Shown in pieces: positions 34,369 through 43,060 of a DNA stretch of 64,000 bases (position 1 is its first letter; the number at the start of each line of letters is the position of its first letter). Location of the stretch: positions 620,001-684,000 of the forward strand of contig OZ253541.1 in assembly GCA_965262365.1 (NCBI GenBank). Reading direction: 5' to 3'. The DNA comes from UBA6522 sp965262365 (GTDB lineage: Bacteria; Pseudomonadota; Gammaproteobacteria; Steroidobacterales; Rariloculaceae). The notes beneath the pieces were generated by a model. The model saw only the letters and a list, made by a program, of their open reading frames with translations, ran no database searches and had not been told where the DNA came from. A program made the position numbers and the translations under genes.

Positions 34369-35310
34369 TCACAGCGGCAAATGCGGGCCGATGTAGCCGA
34401 TTTCGACTACTCGGGTAGCGGCATCGAAATGCAGGTGGATGCGGCCGTTATCGCCGAAACGAGCGTGCCACTCAAATATCCGGGTTCCGCCGGCCTGCGA
34501 TGGAAATCTGCGCGCGGCCAGAAGCGTCGGATCATTCCTTACGGTGGTACTCTCCCGCGTCACCTTCGTCCTCCACAGAGGCGCTGGACCGCCCGCCGCA
34601 ACCCATTCGTCAGCGGATTGGCTTATGAGTACCAGCTTACCGACGATAACCGAGAATAGACTCGCTGTACTCCTCAGATTCGCCTCGACGCCGGGACCAA
34701 ATGCAAGGTTTGGAAAGGCCGCTTGCCGGTTTTCCCACAGCACTGCGGGATCGCTTCCCGCAACCAAACGGCGCTGGTGTTGCCCAGTGATTTCTGTGGC
34801 ATGGGATGATCTCGAAACGTTATCAATATCGTCTGTGGTCTCTACGAGGCTTTCATCAGGCCGCATCTCTAGAAAGTGCACGACGAGCCTGCTGCGTTCC
34901 CAGTCCGGGTGCGACGGGAGACTGATCGAAATCCAGTCGGCAACGGCACACAGCAAAAGCGGCTCCCCTTCCCCGTGCGGTAGGCTGAGGCTCTCGCAAC
35001 CAAGAAACCGCTCCTGGATTCCGGGTGCGATGTCCTGCAACAGCGGTAGTTTCGAAGTCAATCTCACGAAGAACAGGAATTCCTCCCGGTGACCGCCACG
35101 GCGGAGATCGCCATAAGCGTCATGAAGCGAATATCCTTCCACACAGTAGATTTCGTGCGGTGAATGCGCCATCCTGAGAACAGCCGGAACAACGCGCTGA
35201 TCGACTAGTTGAGCCATACCCTGAGCGAGCCCCATCAGCCAACCGGCGATCTCACTACGTTGTTGTTGGTCCACGCGAAGGCTTGCGTGGTTGAGCACCA
35301 TTTCCTGCAT
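34369..35310 (-). CDS. uncharacterised protein of a DUF262/DUF3696 defence-like operon
   Basis: 313 residues from ATG 35310, one base after the ATPase gene stop. No signal peptide or membrane helix. The N-terminus (ASLRVDQQQRSEIAGWLMGLAQGMAQLVDQRVVPAVLRM) is helical. The middle is mixed alpha/beta (EEFLFFVRLTSKLPLLQDI; EGEPLLLCAVADWISISLPSHPDWERSRLVVHFLEM). The C-terminus (TRIFEWHARFGDNGRIHLHFDAATRVVEIGYIGPHLPL) has the FxxHxRF...GRIHxHF...IGYIGPHLP look of a compact beta domain with several His. I know of no family name. Its tight coupling to the ATPase suggests it is the effector or sensor partner. Confidence 0.65.
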   Translation of the reverse strand: MQEMVLNHASLRVDQQQRSEIAGWLMGLAQGMAQLVDQRVVPAVLRMAHSPHEIYCVEGYSLHDAYGDLRRGGHREEFLFFVRLTSKLPLLQDIAPGIQERFLGCESLSLPHGEGEPLLLCAVADWISISLPSHPDWERSRLVVHFLEMRPDESLVETTDDIDNVSRSSHATEITGQHQRRLVAGSDPAVLWENRQAAFPNLAFGPGVEANLRSTASLFSVIVGKLVLISQSADEWVAAGGPAPLWRTKVTRESTTVRNDPTLLAARRFPSQAGGTRIFEWHARFGDNGRIHLHFDAATRVVEIGYIGPHLPL

Positions 35311-35311
35311 G

Positions 35312-36445
35312 TCAGGACTTCGGCGCGATGAGGCGGGCCAGGTTCTCTTCGTGCTGATCGAAAAAGCCGGCTGGCCACGAGGAAAGGCGGCCATCCGCAT
35401 CGACTGAAGGCGAAGTCACATCGGTTTTTCCGTCTTGGCGCTCAAAATAATGGAAAGCGGTTTGTTTCGGAGCGATCAACCGGTCTCTGACTGCGATTCG
35501 TATGCCGTCCATGAAATGGTCGCTATGCGTTTCGATGACCACCTGAACTCCTGCCAGGGAAGCTCGTACTGCCAACTCGGCCAGTTTGGACTGTCCGCGC
35601 GGGTGTAGGTGCGCCTCCGGATTCTCGATGAGGCACAATGATCCCTTCGGTGCCAGAAGGGCGGTCAGTACGGGAAGCGTGTACGACAATCCGAAGCCCA
35701 CGTTCATGGCCCGGTATACTCGAGTTCGAACGTCGTTGGGACGGTCGAAGGAATAACCGGCGATTATGGCGTCCGCACCCTGAATGGTCTCCAGTTGAAG
35801 GTGGGTCCCTGGAGTCACCATCTTCAGCCAATGGTCTATGATCTCCATGAATCGTCGGCTGGGCAGTTCGGAAGGGCATCGCGGATCGGATGCCGGCAAC
35901 CGTTCGTCCTGGCTGGCTTGAAGATAGTTCACTGCATACTCGCCACGTGTACCGAGGTCGCCGCCGCGGGCATGCACTTCCGAGTGACTATAAAATTTGC
36001 GTGGGCCAAGGCGCTCAGCGCTGACGTAGATCAGATTGCCACCAAGCGGTGGCGTGTCTTTCCACGCTCCCAGCATGGCCGATGCATTCTCGGCAGCGGG
36101 AGAGCCACGGTGTCGGCGCAATTCCTCGGCGCTTCTTGAATAGTCAAACGAGAATATGCAGGGCGTTACGCCACAGTCGCTATAAAGGCCAAACTCCACC
36201 ATGTCGTCGACGGCGTCTTCAAACAGCACATCCTGCCCCGTACCAAGGTCCGCGAGATTTCCACCAAGTACCAATCTTCCTCGCTCCAACTCGCCCGAGA
36301 TATACGACTGCCGCAGCACCAGCATGGACTGAATGAGGCTGCTTTTGCCCATTCCGTTCAAGCCGCACAGCAAATTAAGCGAAGTAAGCGCAAGATCCAC
36401 ACTGTCGAAGCATTTGAAGTTCCTGATTCGGATACGGCGAATCAT
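35312..36445 (-). CDS. AAA (SMC/RecF-like) ATPase with DUF3696 domain
   Basis: 377 residues. The start MIRRIRIRNFKCFDSVDLAL and Walker A GLNGMGKSS (28-36) are typical of AAA_15/21 ATPases. NVGFGLSYTLPVL stands at the signature position, Walker B is LCLIENPEAHLHP (270-282), and the sensor histidine is in ETHSDH (305-310). The C-terminal FHYFERQDGKTDVTSPSVDADGRLSSWPAGFFDQHEENLARL is DUF3696. The start overlaps the DUF262 gene as ATGA. Such ATPases act as sensors or regulators in several phage-defence systems. The combination with DUF262 and a third protein resembles the three-gene Menshen system as I remember it; that identity is unverified. Confidence 0.85.
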   Translation of the reverse strand: MIRRIRIRNFKCFDSVDLALTSLNLLCGLNGMGKSSLIQSMLVLRQSYISGELERGRLVLGGNLADLGTGQDVLFEDAVDDMVEFGLYSDCGVTPCIFSFDYSRSAEELRRHRGSPAAENASAMLGAWKDTPPLGGNLIYVSAERLGPRKFYSHSEVHARGGDLGTRGEYAVNYLQASQDERLPASDPRCPSELPSRRFMEIIDHWLKMVTPGTHLQLETIQGADAIIAGYSFDRPNDVRTRVYRAMNVGFGLSYTLPVLTALLAPKGSLCLIENPEAHLHPRGQSKLAELAVRASLAGVQVVIETHSDHFMDGIRIAVRDRLIAPKQTAFHYFERQDGKTDVTSPSVDADGRLSSWPAGFFDQHEENLARLIAPKS

Positions 36446-37596
36446 CTGAGACAGTCCTCGATCAGTACTTCGATCGTCCGAAAGCGCTTCCTGACCCGCG
36501 AGGGGTCGCCGGTAGCGTAAGAAATAGCTTCGTCGAACACTGAGTCCTCATTCATCAGGGAAATGAAGCGTGTGGTTACCATCCGCCGATTCTTCACCAG
36601 TTTTCGGATCTCTTCTGTCGTACGCCGGGCAAGCCCCACTCCCCACGATTCGAAGAGCGCCCGGTTGACGGGTTTTCGACGCTCTCCCGCCTCGTAACGC
36701 TTCCTGAAAGCATCATCACTAAAGATATCAAATGCCGCCTGCATGGCCTTTTTGAAGTCGTGCGCCAACTCGGTGCGTCGCTGCGAATCCGTCGAGTTGA
36801 TCATTCGCATCGTATTGCCAAGGTATCCATCCAGATCGCTTGTCGGATACCGTTCCCATGGTGCGACGTGGAAAGCAAGAAATCGCAGTACGCACTCCCT
36901 GTCGCCCATGCGCTTCGCGCTGATCGAATTATTTGTTGCGTTGAGAAATTCATCTGTCTTGGCCAATTCCTTCAGATAGTCGCGAACGGGGCCTTGGTGC
37001 AGGGCGTGGCGGATTTCCTGGCCATTGAGCGCCATTCCGCCGGTATTGATTCGGCGAAAAATGTTGAACATTACCTCCGGCGGTGTCCCCGGTTCGATGA
37101 CATTCACTACGAACTGAGTCTCGTTGATGCGGCGTTGCATTTTGCGGGGAAGGCCGGTGTACAAGGCACCCTCCAGTTTCTTCAGGTACTCGAGATGAGA
37201 CAGGCGAAACTTGTCAGTGACATAGTCATATATGGTAGAGATTCGCTGGACGCCATCGACCACGGACCAGATTTCATTCTCGTCAGCGGCCACATAGAAG
37301 ACCGGAATGGGAATGCGCAGCAGTAGAGACTCGATCAGTCTGCTCTTCCGTGTGTTGTCCCAGATTCCCGCCAGGCGCTGAAAGTCGGGCGCAAGGTCGA
37401 TTTCGCCATGACGAATGCGTGAAACTAGGAGGTCGACAAGCACCGGAGTCGTTCGAACCTTGATTTTCTCCGGATCGAAGGGGCGCCTGATCTGATTGAC
37501 GTCCTCCCTCTCGCCTTCAAGGCCGCTATCCTTATCTGCGCCTTCTCCCGGGTCGCTATCCGAATGAATGACGACCGTTTCCATAGCAGAACTCAT
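36442..37596 (-). CDS. DUF262 (GmrSD N-terminal / ParB-like) domain protein
   Basis: 384 residues from ATG 37596, chosen over 37617 because GGAGG lies about nine bases before it. An acidic leader (to about residue 35) precedes the DUF262 fold: LVSRIRHGEIDLAPDFQRLAGIWD, SRLIESLLLRIPIPVFYVA, and the DGVQR motif at 114-118 (WSVVDGVQRISTIYDYV). The family is related to ParB/sulfiredoxin folds that use nucleotides, and occurs in type IV restriction enzymes and defence operons. First gene of the three-gene coupled set. Confidence 0.85.
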   Translation of the reverse strand: MSSAMETVVIHSDSDPGEGADKDSGLEGEREDVNQIRRPFDPEKIKVRTTPVLVDLLVSRIRHGEIDLAPDFQRLAGIWDNTRKSRLIESLLLRIPIPVFYVAADENEIWSVVDGVQRISTIYDYVTDKFRLSHLEYLKKLEGALYTGLPRKMQRRINETQFVVNVIEPGTPPEVMFNIFRRINTGGMALNGQEIRHALHQGPVRDYLKELAKTDEFLNATNNSISAKRMGDRECVLRFLAFHVAPWERYPTSDLDGYLGNTMRMINSTDSQRRTELAHDFKKAMQAAFDIFSDDAFRKRYEAGERRKPVNRALFESWGVGLARRTTEEIRKLVKNRRMVTTRFISLMNEDSVFDEAISYATGDPSRVRKRFRTIEVLIEDCLR

Positions 37597-37746
37597 TGGC
37601 GGCAACCCTCCGGTCATTTGTTGGGAACGCCTAACACATTGGGATGGCAGCGGAAGACGGTGAGCCGCTCCGCCGCATGGTGGAAGCGTATCACGATATT
37701 GTCAAACGGGATCAGGGCACTACCCACCGGCCCGCAACAGCAGCGC

Positions 37747-39750
37747 TCAATATGATGGGACGTGGGGATGCGAATGTACCGGGAATCCCAGCGCTTTGCA
37801 GTCGCATCTGTCGGGATGGCACGAACGGTTCGGAGCATAGCTCCCGCCGTGATGCACATTCGGCAACTCCTTTGGCCAGCGCTTGTCGTCGGTCAAGATA
37901 TGGATCGCATACTTGAGAAAGGGATCCGCGATGCCACCATTCAGCTCGTGCTCGTACTCCACATACCTGGGCTTGGCCTTGTCCACATCAGCGACACTCA
38001 GGTACGGTTCCCGCTTCGCTCCCATCTTGTCGACAGCGACCAGAAAAACCCGGCCATCGTAGGCATCGCCCAATTCTGCGTTCGGAGTTGAACCGAACCG
38101 AACTTCGAATGCGATGCGACCGAGCTTTCTGACCACTTCCGGGTGAATTTTGTTGGACTGCAACTCGGCAGCCAACAGGTATAGGTCCCTTTTGGGGGTT
38201 GGTCTAACGCTCTCAAGCAGAGGCACGAGAAACTCGTGGCTGGCCTTGATGCGGCTCAGCGATACGTGGTCGCCAAACAAGTCGGTACCCTGGGGCACCT
38301 GCTTCCGGAATTCTTCGTCCACGTGCCGGTCGAGGCTCTGATCGCCTACGAACTGCTTGATGGCCTCCGGTTGCAACAGGTAGTTCTCGATTTCGTAGCG
38401 GCGCCAGCGAAGGATCAACAGACCGGAAGCGTTGACTTCCTCGTCTGGTTCGTCGCGGTTGTCGCCGTCAAGCAGGCAGATGGCGCGTATCTGCGGGAAG
38501 GCCGCGCGCAGGGCGAAATAATGGTCGCGCGCTTCTCGAAGACTTCGCCCTCCAAGCCAGTGAACGAACGGGCGGTCGAAGAATTGGCGCGCTGGATGAT
38601 CAAGCGTGCGAGACCACTCGCCCAGTATCCGCTCGTCACTTTGGCCCTCGACATATAGAATCGCCCCGATCTCTCGGCCGAGCAGGAGATCGGTGGTCGT
38701 GAGCCGCTTGAGCGCCTCGCGCAGCCGGTCTCGTTCGGTCGTGTGCGTGAGTGGGGCGGGTGCTTTGCCAATGAACCCAATCACCCGATTCGGCTCGGTG
38801 GCATCGAGAATTACCTCGGAATGAGTGGCGATTACCACTTGGCCCCCACGCTGACGCGCGACCTTGCGAACGAGTTCGTACACCTGTTTTTGCAGAATGA
38901 TGTGCTGATGGGCGTCCGGTTCGTCAAGCAGGATCAGGGAAGCAGGGCGTGCGTAAAGGAAGGCGAGCAAGAGCAACACCTGAAGTGTGCCGCTTCCTGC
39001 ACTCGAAAGGTCGAGCGGCCGTCCGGAATCCGCCGCGTACTCGCACAGGATGAAGGGCTGAGCGGGCGAATATGAGGGTCTGGCAAGGGTGATTCCAAAC
39101 AAATCGCTTACATGGCCGGAGAACTCGGACCAATGTTCGGGGTTGTTCTCTGAAATTTCCCACAAAAGGTTTCGGAGTATCTCTCCCGGACGTCCCTCAC
39201 CGATCAGCAGGTCTTGCAGTCCCCGTTCGCGGCGCGGTTCCTCGCGTTGGATGCCGGAAAGCGGAGGTACATGTACGATACTGAGTTTCTCGGCAGCGAT
39301 GGGCGGAAAGTGCCGGATGGTCTTGCGATCCAAAACCTTCGGAAATCGCGGCCGGACATAGACAAGTTCCGGGTTTGAATAGCGAAACTCCATTGCGCAC
39401 GACCACCGTTTCCCATTCTCGGCCCCTTGTAGGGCAATTTCGATCAGCCGAGTACCGCCGGCCACTCCGCCAGGGCCAGTGACCCTGCGATCCTCCCAAA
39501 GGAGATTCATTTCTCGCAAGGGTACGGCGGTGAAATCGGCTCGCGTAACCGGTACGCCGACCGTAGAGAAAGCCTTACTCCGCGGTCGCCGGATCATCCA
39601 GCGATCCAGACCGAGCTTCCAGACGGAGATAGCTTGCAGTAACGTGGTCTTTCCCGAATTGTTCGGTCCCGCCAGAACGACAGAGTCGGCGAATTCGAAC
39701 GACTGTTCGCGGAAGCGCTTGAAGTGCTTGATGGTAACCCGTCTTATCAT
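37747..39750 (-). CDS. OLD-like AAA ATPase with C-terminal TOPRIM nuclease domain
   Basis: 667 residues from ATG 39750 (the frame is open to 39888 but upstream sequence lies in the promoter region). Walker A GPNNSGKTT (28-36), signature SSAGSGTLQ (249-257), Walker B ILLDEPD (273-279), ATHS at 308-311. TOPRIM residues: E368 in ILYVEGQSDE and D428/D430 in LLDGDNRDE. OLD-family and GajA-like nucleases with this order cut or nick DNA in anti-phage defence. The C-terminal about 40 residues are unusually rich in Cys, His and Pro and may be an aberrant tail. It lies 150 bases upstream of the DUF262 gene on the same strand. Confidence 0.85.
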   Translation of the reverse strand: MIRRVTIKHFKRFREQSFEFADSVVLAGPNNSGKTTLLQAISVWKLGLDRWMIRRPRSKAFSTVGVPVTRADFTAVPLREMNLLWEDRRVTGPGGVAGGTRLIEIALQGAENGKRWSCAMEFRYSNPELVYVRPRFPKVLDRKTIRHFPPIAAEKLSIVHVPPLSGIQREEPRRERGLQDLLIGEGRPGEILRNLLWEISENNPEHWSEFSGHVSDLFGITLARPSYSPAQPFILCEYAADSGRPLDLSSAGSGTLQVLLLLAFLYARPASLILLDEPDAHQHIILQKQVYELVRKVARQRGGQVVIATHSEVILDATEPNRVIGFIGKAPAPLTHTTERDRLREALKRLTTTDLLLGREIGAILYVEGQSDERILGEWSRTLDHPARQFFDRPFVHWLGGRSLREARDHYFALRAAFPQIRAICLLDGDNRDEPDEEVNASGLLILRWRRYEIENYLLQPEAIKQFVGDQSLDRHVDEEFRKQVPQGTDLFGDHVSLSRIKASHEFLVPLLESVRPTPKRDLYLLAAELQSNKIHPEVVRKLGRIAFEVRFGSTPNAELGDAYDGRVFLVAVDKMGAKREPYLSVADVDKAKPRYVEYEHELNGGIADPFLKYAIHILTDDKRWPKELPNVHHGGSYAPNRSCHPDRCDCKALGFPVHSHPHVPSY

Positions 39751-39814
39751 GCTCGGCTGGTCTCTTTGGGCGGATGGCGACTTGTTGCATCGGCAGGGCG
39801 CGAAACTGTGAGTG

Positions 39815-39820
39815 ATTATA
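39815..39820 (-). promoter_or_regulatory. possible -10 box for the OLD-like gene
   Basis: The minus strand reads TATAAT, 65 bases upstream of the ATG at 39750. No convincing -35 element. It lies in the 184-base divergent gap shared with apbC. Confidence 0.4.
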
Positions 39821-39898
39821 GAATGACTCGCGTTACGTCCGACGGATTCGGGGTTCGATCGATAACGGTTCCGCGATCTTTGATGCACCGCGCCGCGC

Positions 39899-39904
39899 TA
39901 TAAT
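39899..39904 (+). promoter_or_regulatory. -10 box for apbC
   Basis: A perfect TATAAT sits 30 bases before the apbC ATG, in a GC-rich surround. The -35 region (around TTTGAT at 39879) is spaced too closely to be consensus, so the promoter may need an activator or the match may be partly fortuitous. Confidence 0.5.
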
Positions 39905-39934
39905 CCGCGCCCTCGACTGTGGCGGGCCGGCAAT

Positions 39935-41032
39935 ATGACGAGCGACGAGATTCAGGCGCTGGAGAAGCGTCTCGGCGAGTTTGACATCCCTTATGCATCG
40001 ATGCGCCTGGGAGGCGCGGGCAGCCGATTCGGCGTCGAGGAAGGAGCGGACGGGTATCTGGTCTCGGTGACGCTAGGGTTTCCGGTAGCGCGCAGCGGCG
40101 CCGAACTGGTCGAAGCATTGAGGGCGCATACGGCGAGTCTGGTCCTCGGGCGGCAGATCGTATTCGAGTTGGACTGGGCAGTGGAACCCCACTCCGTACA
40201 GCACGGGCTCAATCCCATGGAGGGCGTGAGTAACCTGATCGCCGTGGCTTCGGGCAAGGGCGGCGTGGGCAAATCCACCGTCGCGGTCAATCTGGCCCTG
40301 GCGTTCGCGCAGGAAGGCGCGCGAGTCGGGATACTCGATGCGGACATCTACGGTCCCAGCCAGCCGCGAATGCTGGGGCTGATGGGCCAGCGGCCCGTGA
40401 GCAGGGACGGAAAGTCACTGGAACCGCTTGAAGCCCACGGAATCAAGGCCATGTCGATCGGATTCCTGGTGGACGAACGCCAACCGATGGCGTGGCGAGG
40501 GCCGATGGTCACCTCCGCGCTGAACCAGCTTCTGAACGATACCCGCTGGGGAACGCTTGACTACCTGCTGGTGGACATGCCGCCGGGAACCGGCGACATT
40601 CAACTCACCCTTTCGCAGCGCGTACCCGTAAGCGGTGCGATCATCGTCACGACGCCCCAGGAGATTTCACTGGCGGACGCCCGCAAGGGTCTGGAAATGT
40701 TCCAGAAGGTCAACGTGCCGATTCTGGGGATCGTGGAAAACATGAGCCGGCACATCTGCTCCAGTTGCGGACACGAGGATGCCATCTTCGGTCACGGCGG
40801 TGCTGATCGACTGGCCGGAGAGTACGACTTGCCGATGCTGGGAGGACTGCCGCTCGACAGCCGCATCCGCGAAACCACGGACCGGGGTGAACCCACGGTG
40901 GTTGCCGAGCCGGATGGCTCGCTTGCGCGAAATTACCGGCAGGTCGCGATGGCGGCAGGGGCGCAGCTTGCCGGTGGAGGCAAGGACTACAGCCGGTTGT
41001 TTCCGACCATCACCGTGGAAGAGAACGCATGA
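39935..41032 (+). CDS. apbC: iron-sulfur cluster carrier protein, Mrp/NBP35 family
   Basis: 365 residues. An N-terminal MIP18/DUF59-like domain (about 1-90) is followed by the deviant Walker A GKGGVGKST (107-115), LDADIYGPSQPRMLG, VDMPPGTGDIQLTL, and the cluster-binding C275-x2-C278 in HICSSCGHE. It holds and transfers 4Fe-4S clusters as a homodimer in the cytoplasm. The dcd start overlaps its stop (ATGA), a common gammaproteobacterial pairing. Confidence 0.96.
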   Translation: MTSDEIQALEKRLGEFDIPYASMRLGGAGSRFGVEEGADGYLVSVTLGFPVARSGAELVEALRAHTASLVLGRQIVFELDWAVEPHSVQHGLNPMEGVSNLIAVASGKGGVGKSTVAVNLALAFAQEGARVGILDADIYGPSQPRMLGLMGQRPVSRDGKSLEPLEAHGIKAMSIGFLVDERQPMAWRGPMVTSALNQLLNDTRWGTLDYLLVDMPPGTGDIQLTLSQRVPVSGAIIVTTPQEISLADARKGLEMFQKVNVPILGIVENMSRHICSSCGHEDAIFGHGGADRLAGEYDLPMLGGLPLDSRIRETTDRGEPTVVAEPDGSLARNYRQVAMAAGAQLAGGGKDYSRLFPTITVEENA

Positions 41033-41595
41033 CCATCCGGTCGGATCGGTGGATACGGCGAATGGCGCTCGAAAAGGGGATGATCGAGCCGTTTCAGGAG
41101 GACCAGGTGCGGCATCTGGATGGCCGAAGGGTGATCTCCTACGGCACCTCCAGTTATGGCTACGACGTGCGTTGCGCGGCGGAGTTCAAGGTGTTCACCA
41201 ATATCAATTCCGCAGTGGTCGACCCCAAGGGATTCGACGACTCCAGTTTCGTCGACAAGGCGGGCGAGATCTGCATTGTGCCCCCCAATTCCTTCGCGCT
41301 GGCGAGAACGGTCGAGTACTTTCGCATCCCGCGGGACGTGTTGACCATCTGCCTGGGCAAGTCGACCTACGCCCGTTGCGGCGTCATCGTCAACGTCACG
41401 CCACTGGAGCCGGAGTGGGAAGGCCATGTGACGCTGGAATTCTCCAATACCACGCCCTTGCCCGCGAAAATCTACGCCAATGAAGGTGTTGCCCAGATGA
41501 TCTTCTTCCAGGCGGACGAGGTCTGCGAGACCAGCTACCGGGACCGCAACGGCAAGTACCAGGGGCAGACCGGAGTCACGCTGCCGAAGGGGTAG
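41029..41595 (+). CDS. dcd: dCTP deaminase
   Basis: 188 residues, full length. Landmarks: SYGTSSYGYDVRCAAEFKVF, FALARTVEYFRIPRDVLTICLGKSTYARCGVIVNVTPLEPEWEGHVTLEFSNTTPLPAKIYANEGVAQMIFF with the catalytic Glu in VTLEFSN. It deaminates dCTP to dUTP for thymidylate synthesis. It is translationally coupled to apbC. Confidence 0.97.
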   Translation: MTIRSDRWIRRMALEKGMIEPFQEDQVRHLDGRRVISYGTSSYGYDVRCAAEFKVFTNINSAVVDPKGFDDSSFVDKAGEICIVPPNSFALARTVEYFRIPRDVLTICLGKSTYARCGVIVNVTPLEPEWEGHVTLEFSNTTPLPAKIYANEGVAQMIFFQADEVCETSYRDRNGKYQGQTGVTLPKG

Positions 41596-41685
41596 CGCTC
41601 GCGGCAATCGGGCGCTCGAGTGGCCGCGTGTACATAGCATTCGCTCGCCCGATCACGCTTCACCCAGCCTGGTGCGGCTCGAAGG

Positions 41686-42414
41686 TTACTCGTGCCAGCG
41701 CACCTCCTCGAGGTGGAACGCCGCGCGGGTTTCGCCGTCGCGCTGACGCTCGATCCGAACCGGCAGACCGTGCAGGTCCGGCGCCACCCAGATCAGGGTC
41801 AGGCGTGACGAACCCTGCCTTTGCTGGATCAATTTTCGGGTCTGGAACTGGCCCAGCGGTGTGTCCAGGGTTTCCTCACCGGTCGCCTGCAACTCGTGGA
41901 TTTCCGGTCCGTCCCTGTCCAGCAGGGTGACTCGGTCGGTGGTGAAATCATCGCCGAGCAGCATCAGCGCGACCTGCAGGCTCCCCCGGTCCAGTGTGCC
42001 GGGAACCAGGTCCGATTCGACGCTGATCCCTTCAGCGGTGGTGATGGCGCGGCCGAGTTGCCAGTCGAACACGATGTCGAAGCTGTCCTCACCGCTGCGG
42101 GTGCGGTCGCGAAGCGAGTACGCCAATGGCCGAATCCGCGCGCCCTCGAGAATGAATTCGCTCGATTCCTCCGGCGGTCTGGGGGCAATGAGCCTGTAGA
42201 ACCCGCTGTAGCGCAATGAGGAGCGGAATTCGTATGTACCGTCCTCCGCGTCCAGCAGCGTTACGGAGAACTCGGCTTCGCCGACGGTACGTCCCTGGTA
42301 GTAGGCCTTGTAGACGGCGTGGTAGCCGGGTAGGGCATCCGCGGCGCGCGCGGTTCCGACCGCGGCGCCGGCAGCGAGGCACAGGAGCGCTGCGACACGG
42401 GTATTACCTCTCAT
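41686..42414 (-). CDS. DUF3108 periplasmic protein
   Basis: 242 residues with a signal peptide (cleavage near 24, ...GTARA|ADALPG). The DUF3108 beta-barrel pattern is clear: YHAVYKAYYQGRTVGEAEFSV, YEFRSSLRYSGFYRLI, VPGTLDRGSLQVALMLLGD, TPLGQFQTRKLIQQ, LTLIWVAPDLHGLPVRIERQRDGE. Function unknown; it regularly follows purN in this phylum. The start overlaps the purN end by 11 bases. Confidence 0.88.
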   Translation of the reverse strand: MRGNTRVAALLCLAAGAAVGTARAADALPGYHAVYKAYYQGRTVGEAEFSVTLLDAEDGTYEFRSSLRYSGFYRLIAPRPPEESSEFILEGARIRPLAYSLRDRTRSGEDSFDIVFDWQLGRAITTAEGISVESDLVPGTLDRGSLQVALMLLGDDFTTDRVTLLDRDGPEIHELQATGEETLDTPLGQFQTRKLIQQRQGSSRLTLIWVAPDLHGLPVRIERQRDGETRAAFHLEEVRWHE

Positions 42415-43060
42415 GCTTCACCATCACCGGCCCGATCATGGGCATTCCGTCAAAAAGTGCTTCACCACCGGAAAATTTGACCAGGCCCATGGCGCACCAT
42501 TCCACGGCGCGCGGAAAAATCATGTATTCGACTTCGTGAATGCGTGCCGCAAGGCTTGCTTCATCGTCGCCCTCGAGCACCGGAATGCGACACTGAACAA
42601 TGCCAGGGCCGGCGTCCAGTTCCTCGGTCACGAAGTGGACCGTCGCACCGTGAAAAGCGTCGCCGGCACGGAGCACGCGGCGGTGTGCATGCAATCCCGG
42701 AAACCGCGGCAGCAGGGAAGGGTGGATGTTGATGATGCGATCCCCGAAGCGTGCCACGAAGGCCTCGCCGAGTATCCGCATGAAGCCCGACAGAACGATG
42801 AGGTCCGGTTCGCAGGCTTCGATCGCGTCGCCCAGGACGGCGTCGAACGCGGCCCGGTCGGGGTACCCCTTTGCAGCCAGGTGATGTGCTTCAATGTCTG
42901 CAGTCCTTGCGCGCTCAAGGCTTCTGCTGCGCTGGTCGGAAAACACGGCAGAGATGCGAATGCGACCATTGCTCCCCTCGGCGAAGTCGATCAGGTTCTG
43001 CAGATTGGTGCCTTCGCCCGAACTCAATATGACGACCCTGAACGGCAAGCTCGCGGTCAA
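42404..43060 (-). CDS. purN: phosphoribosylglycinamide formyltransferase
   Basis: 218 residues. The start VVILSSGEGTNLQNLID and the site LIVLSGFMRILGEAFVARFGDRIINIHPSLLPRFPGLHAHRRVL are diagnostic, as is GATVHFVTEELDAGPGIVQCRIPV. It transfers formyl from 10-formyl-THF to GAR in purine synthesis. The variant SSGEGTN replaces the usual SGNGSN loop. ATGA overlap with purM upstream. Confidence 0.96.
   Translation of the reverse strand: MTASLPFRVVILSSGEGTNLQNLIDFAEGSNGRIRISAVFSDQRSRSLERARTADIEAHHLAAKGYPDRAAFDAVLGDAIEACEPDLIVLSGFMRILGEAFVARFGDRIINIHPSLLPRFPGLHAHRRVLRAGDAFHGATVHFVTEELDAGPGIVQCRIPVLEGDDEASLAARIHEVEYMIFPRAVEWCAMGLVKFSGGEALFDGMPMIGPVMVKHER

Noticed and set aside
36442..37596. DUF262 gene as a type IV GmrSD restriction enzyme
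   Set aside because: The C-terminal DUF1524 HNH domain of GmrSD is absent (no HNH-like motif), so only the N-terminal domain name is used.
37614..37859. Possible small minus-strand gene between the DUF262 and OLD-like genes
   Set aside because: 81 codons of His/Arg-rich sequence largely overlapping the end of the OLD-like gene in another frame; no ribosome site or known motif.
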